From Gnomoniopsis sp. IMI 355080 (Eukaryota; Ascomycota; Sordariomycetes; Diaporthales; Gnomoniaceae), in NCBI GenBank assembly GCA_027946555.1, contig JAPEVC010000018.1:124001-188000 (forward strand): DNA of 64,000 nucleotides, in the 5' to 3' direction. Each line of letters begins with the position of its first letter. Within the stretch, counting starts at the first letter, position 1. A program made the position numbers and the translations under genes. Below are positions 1 through 11,069 of this stretch, piece by piece. Below the pieces are notes generated by a model. The model saw nothing but the letters and a program-made list of their open reading frames with translations, searched no databases and was not told where the DNA came from.

Positions 1-621
1 GTGATGGGCAAGGCTGCTGGAAAGATAGTCATGAACGCTGCGCTGGGATTTGATACCTACGTGGTGATGCGGCACGGCGCTACGCCCAAGGATGGTTCCG
101 ACAAAACTTTGGGCTGTTACTTTTGCAACGACGTGGTTGCCGCTACCAATTCTCAGAAGGACCTTACTCTCGACCAGATGTGCACAGTCACCCGACCAGG
201 TGGCGCGGCTATTGCCTCAGCCCTCCTCGTTGAATTGTTTGCGAGTATTCTGCAGCACCCGGACGGTCAGCATGCCCCCGCGCCCGTCGCCAAAGAAGAC
301 TCCACCTACGAGCGCGATCCGCCCGATCATGCCCTGGGTCTTGTGGCCCACCAGATTCGCGGCTTTTTGGCAACGTTCCAGAATATGTTGATCCGAGGCG
401 AATCATATCCTAGCTGCAGCGCTTGCTCCAAGCCCATCATCGATGCCTACAACAAGTCTGGTTACGACTTTGTCAAGAAGGCTCTGGATGAGAAGGACTA
501 TGTCTTGGAGCTGTCTGGCCTTGCCGAGGTCCAGCGTCAAGCTGAGCTCATGATGGCGGGCGCCGATTTCGATGAAGAGGACGAAGAGGGCGAGGATGAT
601 GGTGAGGCGGTATTGATCTGA
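1..621 (+). CDS. ATG7: ATG7, autophagy E1-like activating enzyme (C-terminal part)
   Basis: This is the last 206 codons of Atg7; the 5' part lies outside the window and the frame is open to base 1. Atg7 activates the ubiquitin-like proteins Atg8 and Atg12 by adenylation and thioester formation in the cytosol and hands them to the E2-type enzymes Atg3 and Atg10. Seen directly: the motif LGCYFCNDVVA with the paired Cys of the adenylation-domain zinc site, then DQMCTVTRPGG, whose Cys (codon at 181-183) is the catalytic thioester residue, then a second Cys pair (SCSAC, near 415-428) that would complete the zinc site. The acidic tail ends in EDDGEAVLI before the TGA, as is usual for the C-terminal domain that docks Atg8. 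No intron is visible in this part. The identification is secure; only the missing N-terminus is unknown. Confidence 0.95.
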   Translation: MMGKAAGKIVMNAALGFDTYVVMRHGATPKDGSDKTLGCYFCNDVVAATNSQKDLTLDQMCTVTRPGGAAIASALLVELFASILQHPDGQHAPAPVAKEDSTYERDPPDHALGLVAHQIRGFLATFQNMLIRGESYPSCSACSKPIIDAYNKSGYDFVKKALDEKDYVLELSGLAEVQRQAELMMAGADFDEEDEEGEDDGEAVLI

Positions 622-1644
622 CCTCCTTGCCTCTGGACTTGACGCACGTTTGAATGAACATACTTCGGCTGCAGGAGCTAAGGCGCGAGGCGTGAAAGGC
701 ATTTCGTATCATGAGGGGTCGAGGAATGGCAGGTGAGCAGGAATGGCGTTTTGACATGGGCGTTTTACTTTTGGGGGGGGGGGGTTTATGGGTCTCTACC
801 AGAGCTCAAGGGGATATGGCCAGGCAGGGGATCGGACATGAGGTCCGTTGGCTCGCTGGCTTTTGCTCCGAACAAACTTCATGGTTGAGAAGTGTTTAGA
901 GAACCCCAGATCATTAGCAGGCTTCTTTTCCAGCAGCCTGGATAGGCGTTTTGAAAACAGACTGCAGGGCGGCGTCCATGCACACTTTATTTTCTGGTCT
1001 GAGTAAGGCGTTCAAGCAGAGAGAAGGAAGGCTTTCATATCATATGCAGTGGGAATCTGAATTCGTAGACTGGCCTATCAGTACAGAGAGGGTCTCTTAC
1101 TGAATCAAAATCAATTTCCAATACCTACCTACCTAGGTACCTAGGTACCTACCCAGCCGACGCCCACCTGCATGTCCAGATTGATCACCCGCCATAGAAC
1201 GCTGTCACGGGCCGAGACGGCAGCGTGGATCACAGGCCTCGGGGACCTGCAGGTACAGGGTTCATGGCTCGACTGGAAGCCAAGATGCACACCTGGTTTC
1301 GTCTTTAGATCAGTGATCTTCGCCGAACGGTTTTACAATACATCACTACGGGATGAATCAATCTGGTGGTAGTCCTCCAAGGAAGCTCATCGTACGCTGG
1401 ACAATCCAAGGCTACATAGGCAGCGACTTGCTCGTTCGTTGTTCAGCTCACAAAAGGTGAATCGCCGACATCCGATCCCCCGCGCTGGCTGAGACAGGCT
1501 CAGCGTGTGAGTGAGACGGGCGACGCACGCGGTCACAAAAGAGGCACAACTATTTCTGCAGCATTTGAGCGCCGTTTCCCCACCTCCCAAACGTCCCAGT
1601 CTATCTTTCTTTTGGGCGACAGCATTTTTCTCGATTCGAGGGGC
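622..1644. other. intergenic region with G-run and TACCTAGGTA tract
   Basis: No convincing gene is visible. A run of G residues lies near 772-783, and a tract of overlapping TACC/GGTA units is at 1122-1154. Small open frames here lack codon structure or a family match. The right end is the presumed promoter of the MFS transporter gene. Confidence 0.5.
1122..1154. repeat. TACCTACCTAGGTA palindromic tract
   Basis: The tract is built of overlapping TACC and GGTA units and contains two copies of the self-complementary core TACCTAGGTA. Similar short palindromes recur in gene-free parts of this window, near 9773, 12067, 49332, 59229 and 59595. Confidence 0.7.
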
Positions 1645-3850
1645 ATGGCTGGACGCATCACCGGCTGGCGCCTTGGTGGCCTTTCACGTCCACAGAGTGC
1701 CGCGGCTGGCCTGGGGCCCGACTACAGCAGCGTGGTCATCCCCCTCGAGCGGGCGCATCTTCACAGCCACTCTGCCCGGTGCGGGCGGACGGAGTATGAA
1801 GAAGTTCCAGGCGCAGACTTTGAAAACAACGAGGCGGCGGAAGAAGAGGATGATGATGATGATGATGATGGGGGTTTGAAGGATGGAGATGAGGGCAGGG
1901 CCATGCTGGAGATGAACCCGGCTGAGTATAGCATTCAGGGGTTGAGGAAGGAGGTGAGGAAGAGGGAAGGAGGCGGGAAGGAAAGGGGAGAGTATGAGAG
2001 TGAGTGAAACTCTTTCTCAGTCATTCCTCTTTTTTCCCTCTTTTTCTTTCTTTGTTTTTTGGCCGGAGGCCAGGGGAAGCTTGGGGGGGGGGAAGCATGG
2101 TTGGTGATATTTCGGTGCTAACAGTGTTACCAGTGAAGTCGCTACTCATAAACAAGGCTGTCCAAGATATCGGAATGGGCAGGTATAATTGGCAATTATT
2201 CATATTGTGTGGATTTGGATGGTTTGCAGATAAGTATGTCGTGGGTTCCTATCAATTGTCATTTGATCGTTACTCTTTGCTAACACTCACGCAGTCTCTG
2301 GATGCAAGTAAGCGAGCTCAGACTTAACCTACTGTTTTGATCACACTCACAACCCCAACAATCACTAACTGCCTCAAGGGCGTCTCGTTGATCCTTCCCT
2401 CCCTCTCCGCCGAATTTTCCGTCTCCGAGAAAGAAGTCCGCTACACGACCTCCTGGCTCTACCTCGGACTCTGCTTCGGCTCCTTCACCTGGGGCATCGG
2501 CGCCGACATCCTCGGCCGCCGTATCGCCTTCAACGCCACACTCCTCATTACCGCGCTGTTTGGCATGCTCGTCTCGTACGCATCCTCCTGGTCCATCGTC
2601 TGCCTGCTGCTCGCCTTACTCGGCTTTGGCGTCGGCGGCAACCTCCCTGTCGACGGCGCGTTGTTCCTAGAATTCCTGCCCGACGCGCAGAGCAGTCTTC
2701 TCACGCTGCTGAGTGTGTGGTGGCCCGTGGGCCAGCTCGCGAGTAGCTTGCTTGCGTGGTGGTTCATTGGTAACTGGCCCGCAGACCAGGGGTGGCGGTG
2801 GTTTGTTTTTTCCATCGGCGTCATCACCTTTGGCATGTTTGCAGTGAGATTCTTTGTGTTTCATCTCTTTGAAAGCCCAAAGTATCTCCTCTCGCGTGGA
2901 AGACAGACGGAGGCGGTGGCGGTGGTGCATGGGCTGGCGCACCGAAACGGCGCAAAGACCTGGCTTACAGAGGCTGTGCTCGACGCCGTGGTGGATGAAG
3001 CCGGGGCTGTCGGGCGCGGTAGTACGGCGGCGCGGTCTCACGGTGGCGGCGGTGGCGGCGCCGGCACATTGCCGACGCTGTCCACAAAAAGCGTCCTCCA
3101 GGACCGCTTTGACAAATTCTCCGGCGCCCGTCTGAGGCCGCTGTTCAGCAGCCGCAGGCTCGGGCTGGCGACTGGTCTGGTCTGGTTCTGTTGGGCGACG
3201 ATTGGAATGGGCTATCCGCTGTTCAACGCCTTCCTACCACAATACCTATCGCACGGCAACGAATCCGCCGCTGCACATAGTGCCCACTCGTCGGCAACAC
3301 CAGACCCTACAAACATCTCGGCCGAGACGTACCGGAACTATGCGATTCTCAGTCTGGTGGGCGTGCCAGGGAGCGTACTGGCATATTTCGCCGTAGATGG
3401 GCGATCCGTGTTCTTGGGCAGGAAAGGCACACTTGCCACTGCAACATTCGTCTCAGCGGTGTTCTTGTTTCTGTTCGTCAATTATGGCACCTCCGAGACG
3501 TCGATGTTGGCCTTCTCGTGTGTGGAAGCTTTTGTGCAGAACATCATGTATGGTGTTTTGTATGCCTTTACGCCCGAATTATTGTGAGTTTACTTCCCTC
3601 TTTTTTTGAAGACACCGCAATAGCCTACTGACACAACTTCCGTGATAGTCCAGCTCCCGTTCGAGGCGCAGGAACGGGTGTGGCAAGCTTTTTGAACAGA
3701 GTCGCTGGGCTCATCGCTCCAGTATTGGCAGCAATCATCCCTGGCGATGGGACTACGATGCCGATTTACCTTTCGGGAACGTTGATATTCGCGGCATTCG
3801 TGGGAATAGTGCTGATTCCTATCGAGACCAGAGGGCGGCAGAGACTATAA
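1645..3850 (+). CDS. MFS transporter (SV2/SVOP-like or sugar/organic-acid type), five exons
   Basis: Exons inferred at 1645-1999, 2134-2233, 2295-2307, 2379-3583 and 3649-3850; they sum to 1875 nt and give 624 aa. Each junction has a GT donor and AG acceptor, and intron 1 has a GCTAAC branch site just before its acceptor. The protein has an acidic N-terminal tail with a run of seven Asp from a GAT microsatellite (about 1849-1871), then VQDIGMGRYNWQLF and GWFADNLWMQ at the start of TM1, a GADILGRR loop between TM2 and TM3, and a C-terminal block VRGAGTGVASFLNR typical of this MFS branch. It should sit in the plasma or an organelle membrane and move a small solute by proton coupling; the substrate cannot be read from sequence. 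The 13-nt exon 3 is required to rebuild NLWMQ. Start chosen as the first ATG in the open frame. Confidence 0.85.
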
Positions 3851-3994
3851 GCAGCTTATAGATATCAATAATAGTACTCTGTGAGATGGTATTTTCGGTT
3901 AGATGATTTCTAGTATTCTGCATCAGGAGAGGCGCAAATTTCTTTGAAGGCGTGAGATTAATCTATTATTGAACGACAACGTCTGGGGGTGCGC

Positions 3995-5235
3995 TCAGGC
4001 ATTTTCGTTTCCATTCGCACCCGTCGAAGTTGTATGCCTCATCCTCATCCCATTACCCTGCGCACCAGCCGGCGCATCCTGTCTCCTTCGCATAATCCGC
4101 TGGTGGATCGCATTTTTCGTCATAGGATCATTTCGTATGGTGTTGTCGACCAGCCATCTCTTCATTTTCTGGCGCACGGTCTCCATGACCTCTGGGCTGC
4201 CCATAAAGGGCGTCACCTCCATCTGCACCATCCGCTGCGCCTCTTCATTTACCACACGCAGTGCCTTGTCCAGCTCCTCCAAGCTCTGTTCCGCCTTGCT
4301 CTCCTCGCTGCCGCGCTTCTTCAGCTGCACGCGCCCGGAGCGCGTGTCGGCTGTTAGGAAGGGCGCAACCTGGTTTAACGCGATAGAGAGCGTGATGCTC
4401 AGCTTGCGAGCGATGATGACGGCCTGGTATGGCAGATAGGGCGGGTGCACGGCGCCCGGGTTGTAAAAGGCGAGTAGGGGATTGATGACTTTGACAAGGA
4501 GCGGGTTGACCAGATGCTGGAGAAGCCAAGGGTATTCTGGCCTCGTGATGGCGTGTACCTCAAATACCACGAGCGCCAAGAAGGCAATCCACCGCCAGTA
4601 GATGGCGTCGCGGAAATAGCCCAGCTTGGGAAAGACATACAGCGCCACCATGCCCACGCCATAGTACATGATGAGATCCTTGGCACCCTTCATCACGTAG
4701 TCTCGCACGACGAGGCACTCCTTCCAGCCCAGAATTTCCGGCCCAAAGCGGTCGTATGCAAAGCGCTTCGCCTCGTCGGTGAGCGTCTCATGGGCCAACT
4801 GGACGCGATAATACATGTCCACGTCGAACATGGTGGCTTCATTTGCCTTGTCTGGGTGCATGACAGCAGACAGCTGGCGGTAACGGCGCTTCACATCTTT
4901 GACGGGCGCATCGGGCAAGACCCCGAGGGTGCTGTAGAAGTCGCCTGCGCGCTGTAGCTCCCAGTCGGCCTCGTAGATGGTGAAGAGGAGGTAGACGCAC
5001 ACGACGAAGATGTAGATGCGCCGGTAGTGTTCAGCGAAGCGAGGTGTGCCCGGTTGGGGTCGTGGAGAGCCGGCGCGGATGGTGATGTTGTAGTAAAGAC
5101 TCTGGAAGAACTGCGTGGCCCACTGCGTTGGAAAGGAGCTCGTCAGTAAAAGGATCGAGGAACGGTTATGGACAGGCCCGCACGACTTACACCTGGGAGG
5201 AAGCTCCACGCGGCGAAAGTGAGCAATCCAGACAT
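3995..5235 (-). CDS. membrane-anchored J-domain (DnaJ) protein
   Basis: Two exons: 5191-5235 (MSGLLTFAAWSFLPG) and 3995-5122, separated by a 68-bp intron with a GTAAGT donor; product 390 aa. A hydrophobic stretch at about residues 49-65 is followed by a J domain from about residue 76 with the diagnostic HPD at 104-106 (AVMHPDKA), then two further hydrophobic segments (about 165-185 and 195-212) and a charged C-terminal tail. This order resembles the fungal ER-membrane J-proteins related to Sec63/ERdj types, which recruit an Hsp70 to a membrane; the exact membrane and partner are inference. The ATG at 5235 is preferred over a longer read-through because the short first exon restores the conserved MSGLL start. 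The gene converges on the MFS gene, with 144 bp between stop codons. Confidence 0.85.
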
Positions 5236-5924
5236 TTTGAGGGTATTTGCCGTTGTCTACTACATCGGAAGGAGAGGCTTGACTGGTTGGGAAAGGAAAT
5301 GAAGCCAAGCCTGTGGTTCGAAGGGCCGCGTGGGAGGAAGATGGCAAGGTGGTCAAAGCAATTTGTTTGGTGTTGTTCACAGGGCCTGGCTACGACAACG
5401 GGGGAAAGATACATTGGTACTTGCATGTGCTGTTGATGTTCATGGCTGACTAAGCGCTTGCTTTCATCAGTGACATGACATGGACAGTCTTCACCTTGTA
5501 GAGTCAACATCAAGTGTCTTGATTTTTCAGCAAAGTCTTTTCAGGCCTCTCTTTCCTTATGTGCGGGCCAATATTTGGCCCCTTTCCTTTGCCTCTCCAT
5601 CTCATGACTGCTTTCAAAATGAGCGATCCTCCTACGTACCAGATGGGGCCCATGCACTGCTTCACAAGCTGCTGTGTCAAAGCGGGCGCACAATAATTTC
5701 CCTGAAGTCTTTCAGCTGTCCTTCGCGCCTCCAGGATTGGAATCTAGCAAAGGTCGAATGTCTCATGGCATGAGAATGAATGAAATGGATTCTATGCGAT
5801 TCTTATACAACTCCAGCCGGATCTAAAGTCGGCTCTTAAGTCTTGAAAGTCATCTGTATCTCTAGTATCTACATTTCTCCGGGAATTTTATTTCAGGTAT
5901 CAGTTGGAAGAGGATGGCCATCTG
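5236..5924. other. intergenic region, no gene seen
   Basis: This 689-bp stretch lies between the start of the membrane J-protein gene and the end of the threonine aldolase gene, both on the minus strand. It holds the upstream region of the J-protein gene and the 3' flank of the aldolase gene. No repeat or RNA gene was recognised. Confidence 0.4.
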
Positions 5925-7124
5925 TTAGATCTTCGCGAGCATATTTTGGCGAAGCCACGCAGGCTTTGGCTCCATGACTGCCAGTACTTCGTCCATCACT
6001 CTGCCCAGTCTTATCATGGCAGCATTACTAATTTGATGGTGGACTACGATCCGTTTGCCATCAAGAAGAATCCCATGTTGTCTCCCTTTTGCATTCCAGT
6101 TTCTCACATCAACTCCTGCGGTTTTGAGATCAACCCACACCATGTTCGTCTCGACGTCCTTCAACAACCGCCCGCCTCTGTCCAACCACATTCTCCCCAC
6201 CACCCTGGCAAGATCATGTGTGCTTTTGAGTATACTAGAGTCACTCATGGCTTGCACGCTAAATTTCTCAGTCAAGGCTTGCCGGGCACCAGCAGCCAGG
6301 ACACCAGCCTGTCTCATCCCACCGCCGATCCCCTTTCTAATCCGTTTCAGTCTCTTTATGTCTTCTGAAGATCCAAGAACCATAGCCCCCATCGGAGCAC
6401 CAAGATTCTTGCTAAAATCCAATGTCAATACATCCGCACAACTCGCAAAGTCACGAAGTGTCCCAGCACCCGCCGCAACAGCTTCCCAAAGGCGGGCCCC
6501 GTCAATATGAACTCTGACGTCGTGCCTGTCAGCCCAATTCTTCATACTCTGGAGCTCGACCAATGGCACAATCAAGCCAGAAGACGTGTTTTCGATAGAG
6601 ACTATCCGCGTGGGACACTTGTGCACATCATCTGTGAGCACCGCATGTTTCTCCAAGTCCTCTACCGTCAAATATCTCCCATTCACTGGTCGCACAGCTT
6701 GAACAATCGCACCCGACAAGGAGGCCACGCCGCCTGCCTCCCAATGAATGATGTGTGAATTGGCGTCTGCAAGGACAGCGTATGGGGGTGCCTGATTAAG
6801 TAGCGTTCGTAAAGCGAGCTGGTTAGCCATCGTGCCGGTGATAACGAACGCGGCGGCTTCCTTGCCGCAGATGGTGGCTAGATCCTTTTCGAAAGAGGCT
6901 GTCGTATGGTCTTCGCCGTACACGTCGTCTTTGAGAGTGGCATACTCCATGGCTCGTAGGATGTTGAGAGATGGGGTTGTTACTACGTCACCTATTGGTT
7001 ATCAGATGTTTTGCTCTTAAAATTGAAACTGGAGTCAGGTGGTGGGCTTACTTCTGAAGTCGAACGCGGACCCTGTCTTTTCTGGTCGGCCCCAATACAC
7101 GACGGACGACTTTGCTTCTATCAT
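5925..7124 (-). CDS. low-specificity L-threonine aldolase (PLP enzyme)
   Basis: Two exons, 7052-7124 and 5925-6991, joined at DFRS|DVVTTPS; 379 aa from the ATG at 7124. The enzyme cleaves L-threonine or L-allo-threonine to glycine and acetaldehyde in the cytosol. Seen: FDFRSDVVTTPS near the N-terminus, DDVYGED, the HIIHWEAGG block that stacks on PLP, HIDGARLWEAV, and TLDFSKNLGAPMG, whose Lys (about residue 219) is the Schiff-base lysine. Length and motif order are those of the beta-eliminating lyase family (yeast Gly1). The frame stays open further upstream to ATGs at about 7217 and 7268, so the true start is uncertain. It is divergent from the MFS transporter at 7841, with about 0.7 kb between them. 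Amino-acid preference (Thr or allo-Thr) cannot be decided here. Confidence 0.87.
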
Positions 7125-7840
7125 GTCTGGGCAGAAAGCTCGTATACGTGATGATTCGGCAGCAAGTTGGAATGTACCAGGCTGCGGATCTACCTGCGCG
7201 TAATAACTTTGGCCCATGAGCCTCAATTCCCCAACACAGGTGTGTTTTTTGTAATGTTTATATTGCACTTACCGAAAGACAAGTCATGCAAAATATGATA
7301 GGAAGGCCTCTCGAATAGGACGGAGACCGATTTTCAAGGACCACCTGATGCACCAATTGCCGACTTATATATGCTTCTTTACCTAGATACCCAGACATTC
7401 ACCATCCTGACACAGTCAGCTTCAGTACGCTGTGTGTGAGACAGCTACTGTACACTCCAATCACAGTCGCATGCCACTAAGCATCCGGAGCTGAATGGAA
7501 TTGCTTGTCTATGCAAGCTTACGTCCAATGGATCAACGAGATCCGAGTCATCCGCTCTGTGACATTTTTCTAATTATGCCGTTTTCAGTGCCTCGAACTT
7601 CTAGGCCTCTCAGGAACCGCCCACAAGCGCCTTACCATGACAAGGGACATGTAGGCTGCTATTAGTGCTGATGGTTTTACACCCTACATCTAAATTGCTG
7701 ATGGAACCATGCTCTTGATCTACATCTTATCTACTCTGCTGATTACCAGTTCCCCTTGGTATGTAATGCAATGAATCTGTGTATGGTTTGGAGGGCCAGT
7801 TCACTCCTCATATCGTCATCACGAAGCCTAGGACCAACGC
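7125..7840. promoter_or_regulatory. divergent upstream region between threonine aldolase and MFS gene
   Basis: This 716-bp gene-free stretch separates two divergently read genes, so it presumably carries both promoters. No specific binding site is claimed. A TACCTAGATACC sequence lies near 7382. The left end may instead belong to a longer aldolase N-terminus. Confidence 0.35.
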
Positions 7841-9615
7841 ATGAACATGGCTTTGTCTCAGTGCAAAGACCTGAATCAGGTCAGCGTTACCGAGATACAA
7901 GGTGAAGTGGAGGCTCTCGCGGCATACGGACTGTTACGGGACTCCCACGGGACGATTGGCTGGGGAAAAGACAGCAATCAACACCCGAGAAAGTGGTCGA
8001 CTCGAAGGAAAATTTACGATGTTTCGATCATTATTCTTTTGGAACTTTTCACGTATGTACTGGGGTTGCAAAGCTATTTACAAGGGAATTGTGGCTGATA
8101 TAACGGTTCGGAGGTGTTCAGGACAGTAATCAGTACCACTGGGGTAAGTTCGTGACACCTTCTTTACTTCAAGCTAGGGAAGTGCACATGCTGAGCAAGA
8201 CGCACACAGGCCGCAGTGGCTGATGCGGCAGGGCCGGAACTTGGGCTGGAGACTATACAGGGACTGCTCGCTTTCACTTTCATGTAGGTTCGAGATTCTC
8301 GCTACCAGAACGATTTCTGACAGTCCCAGGTATCAATCTGGGCAGGCGATAGGAGGCTATTTGATCCCTCCATTCTCCGAGCTCGCAGGGCGCCGGTACC
8401 CTTATATGGCCTCCGCAGCGTTGTTCAGTGTCTTCTGTGTGGTCATCCCATCTTCAGCCACAACTGTCTTTATTGGTCGATTCATTACTGGGGTAGCCTC
8501 TGCTGTGCCTTCTGTGGTCATAGCAGGGAGCGTTGAAGACCTCTTCAACAGCCGAGAACGAGTTTGGATTGTCGTAATCTGGAACGCAGCGACTACCATT
8601 GCGCTCTGCCTTGGTCCCATATACGCAGCGTACATCATCGAGTTCTGTGGCTGGAGGTGGGTGTACTTCAGCGCCGGAATCGGCACAGGTGTCTTGTGTC
8701 TAGGAGTTCTGGCCATCAAGGAAAGCAGACCAAGCATTTTGCTGAATCGGAAAATTGAACGCCTTCGACAAGAGACGCTTATAACGGATCTGACATGGAA
8801 CAATGCTGATTCTGCTTCAGACTGGAAACAGTTCATGGAAGTCGTTGTCATCCGACCAATGCATATTCTTTGCACAGAGCCACTCGTCATCCTTGTGGCC
8901 ATCATCTCGGGCGTTTCGTGGGGCGTCATCTATCTTTTCACGGAATCAACCATCGGCATCTACCAGTCTATGGGGTTTTCGAGAACCCACGCTTCGCTGC
9001 CGTTTCTGGCTGTTGCTTTCGGGGTGGTATTGACCTTTGCCCCTCGAATACGAGACTTAAAAAAGGTAGATCGGCGGCGGAAAGCATTTGAAGTTGTTGA
9101 GCCGTAGGTTACAGTTACTTGATACTCATCTCCTCATTTTAACTAACTTGTCTTTCTTGTTCTAAAGAGAGGATAAGATCGTAGGGTTCGCCTATGCTGC
9201 TCCGATCCTGACCATTGGCCTCATATGGTTCGCCTGGACTGTTCCGCCAGCAGCGATGCAACTACACTGGATCATACCAACGCTAGCTTTGGTTCCTGTG
9301 GGATTCGCAGTCAACGAGATCGCGTACACTCTGAGCAGCTTTCTGGCAGATTCGTATCTTCTCTATAGTGCTTCCGCATTTTCAGGACTGGCTTTTGTCA
9401 GGGCCATTATTTCCGGACTTATGCCGTTAGTCGCCCACGTCATGTACGCCAATCTGAGTTCGAATATCGCTGGCTCAATTTTGGCCGGAATATCGTTGTT
9501 GTTTTGCATTGCGCCATGGATATTCTTTCGTTATAGCAGGCGTCTGAGGAAGAGGAGTCCGTTTGCGTGTTACAGTGTGACAATGCATCAAACGACGCAG
9601 GTCGAGTCTGATTAA
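7841..9615 (+). CDS. MFS drug:H+ antiporter-type transporter (DHA1-like), five exons
   Basis: Exons inferred: 7841-8052, 8122-8143, 8210-8283, 8330-9103 and 9168-9615; sum 1530 nt, 509 aa. The joins rebuild the typical TM1 region TVISTTGAAVADAAGPELG, then GLLAFTFMYQSGQAIGGYL and SELAGRRYP, which is the MFS loop 2-3 motif. SVEDLFNSRERVWIVVIWN and LGPIYAAY correspond to TM4-TM5 of the 12-TM drug or polyamine exporters (relatives of yeast Flr1/Tpo-type carriers). A 22-nt exon at 8122-8143 is needed to keep the motif in frame. The protein is probably at the plasma membrane, exporting a small molecule; the substrate is unknown. The second half is less conserved than the first by eye, but no stop interrupts it. 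A second ATG lies two codons downstream of the chosen start. Confidence 0.82.
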
Positions 9616-10236
9616 GCTGGCAAGCACCTCTTTCACTTTGGTCTTCGCACAGGATTTGACATTCTCCGCCAACGTCGTCCAACTTTAATCTTGCTTTCCC
9701 AACTAATCAAATCAAGGCACACCCATAATCAAGTCTCATGTACTCAGGTATACTGGAATAGAGGCGACCTAACTACCTAGGTAGCCAGTCCTACGGCAAA
9801 GTACCTCGGAATGTTGAATTTTAATTCACTGAATCCTTGCCCTTGGGACACATGCGAACAGAAGGGTAACAGATTGGGTGGATCAAGCTGTAGTCTATGA
9901 TATTAGCAGGCAGCACTGATTGGCAAAATATAGAGTCCTTTCGTTGTGTGCTATACGTTCATGTAGGTACAATACAGAATTGCAATCTGACAAAGTTCGC
10001 TACACAATCGCGGTGTCTTCCCAGGTAAATGGCAGAGACGCGATCGTCCGTTAAACGTAATGTACTAAAATATACAAAGAAACTCTTGCCAAGACCAGAA
10101 GCCTTTTTCATTCCCCAACATGCCCAACTTGTCTCTTGTCAGATCTAGGGAAGCGGGAGGTCATTGTGGTCCAGAGTCCAGTAAACAATTAACCGGCTAC
10201 ACTGACTGATACCCTCCACAAGAAGCACTTTGTACC
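9616..10236. other. intergenic region with one TACCTAGGTA palindrome
   Basis: This is 3' flank of two converging genes. It contains the perfect palindrome CTACCTAGGTAG at 9773-9784. No gene is seen. Confidence 0.45.
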
Positions 10237-11069
10237 CTATGAGCGGTTCTCAAATCGCATCTTGCGCTTCTGCGCAACACCAGTGAGTTGTGCATCCATC
10301 GCAGGGCCAGGCATGGTGTAGTCAGTGCTTCCACCGTATAAATTGAAGTGAATTCCAGGGTCCTGGTAGGTGTAGCCTTCGTTGAAATTGAAGTTATCGC
10401 TGGGGACACTTGTACCATCACCCGAAATGTCAAATTGAACACAAGACGGATAGAACTGAGCCCCGCGAGCTGGGTTCACGTCGTATGTTGTGTCCGCCTC
10501 ATGAAGCCCAATAATTTCCTGACGGACTGAGACAAAAAAATACTATTAGTCTTCGATGGACTCTTCAAGCGAGAATGAGTCTTCATAGACTTACTCATGT
10601 ACTTCCCAGCCTTGATGTCGGATGGGATCTTGAAATCCTTCTTGCCCTTGTTTGCAATGAGATTGTCGACAGCCCATGTGGTACCAGTGAGACCCTCCTC
10701 ATCGATCTTTGTCCAGATGGCATCGGCGCCATTGTCCTCGAAATAAGGAGCAATTTAGGTCATGATGGGTCCCTTGTGAGATGAAGCGATAATGTCATCT
10801 GCGCGAGTGTTGTGATACCACTCCAGGGTGACGGTATCACCAGCAGCTGCACTGACAAAGTCAGGCATGGCTGTGCCTCCAGCCACATTGCAGGCCAGAT
10901 CGGGGCTTGTGAGGTCCTTTACGGGGTTATTATTCGGAGGAGACCTGATGTATGTGGTTCTTCCGTCTCCCTGGTCCACATCATTAACCCAGGCACTAAA
11001 AACTCTGGTGTGGGCAGAAGCAGTGCCCAACAAGGCTGTAGCTACTGCGGAAGTGGCAGTGAAACGCAT
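10237..11069 (-). pseudogene. AA9 (former GH61) lytic polysaccharide monooxygenase with in-frame stop
   Basis: Exons 10595-11069 and 10237-10526 (intron donor GTAAGT, acceptor preceded by a T-run) would encode 254 codons including one internal stop. A signal peptide ends in GTASA, so mature position 1 is His20, the first copper ligand of the histidine brace. The second His is in SSHKGP (residue 98), and QFYPSCVQFDISG carries the expected axial Tyr region. AA9 enzymes are secreted and cleave cellulose or related glucans oxidatively. Codon 105 (10755-10757) is TAA exactly where family members have Tyr in the block after HKGP; the frame then continues cleanly through IAPYFEDNG, KIDEEGLTG, the intron and the C-terminus. 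A single substitution therefore ends the protein at 104 residues, losing the axial Tyr. An assembly error or allele remains possible because the rest looks well preserved. Confidence 0.85.

Noticed and set aside
711..899. Open frame of 62 codons after ATG7
   Set aside because: It runs through a G-run, has no motif and no splice partner.
1507..1644. Longer N-terminus for the first MFS transporter
   Set aside because: The open frame begins at a GTG; the first ATG is at 1645.
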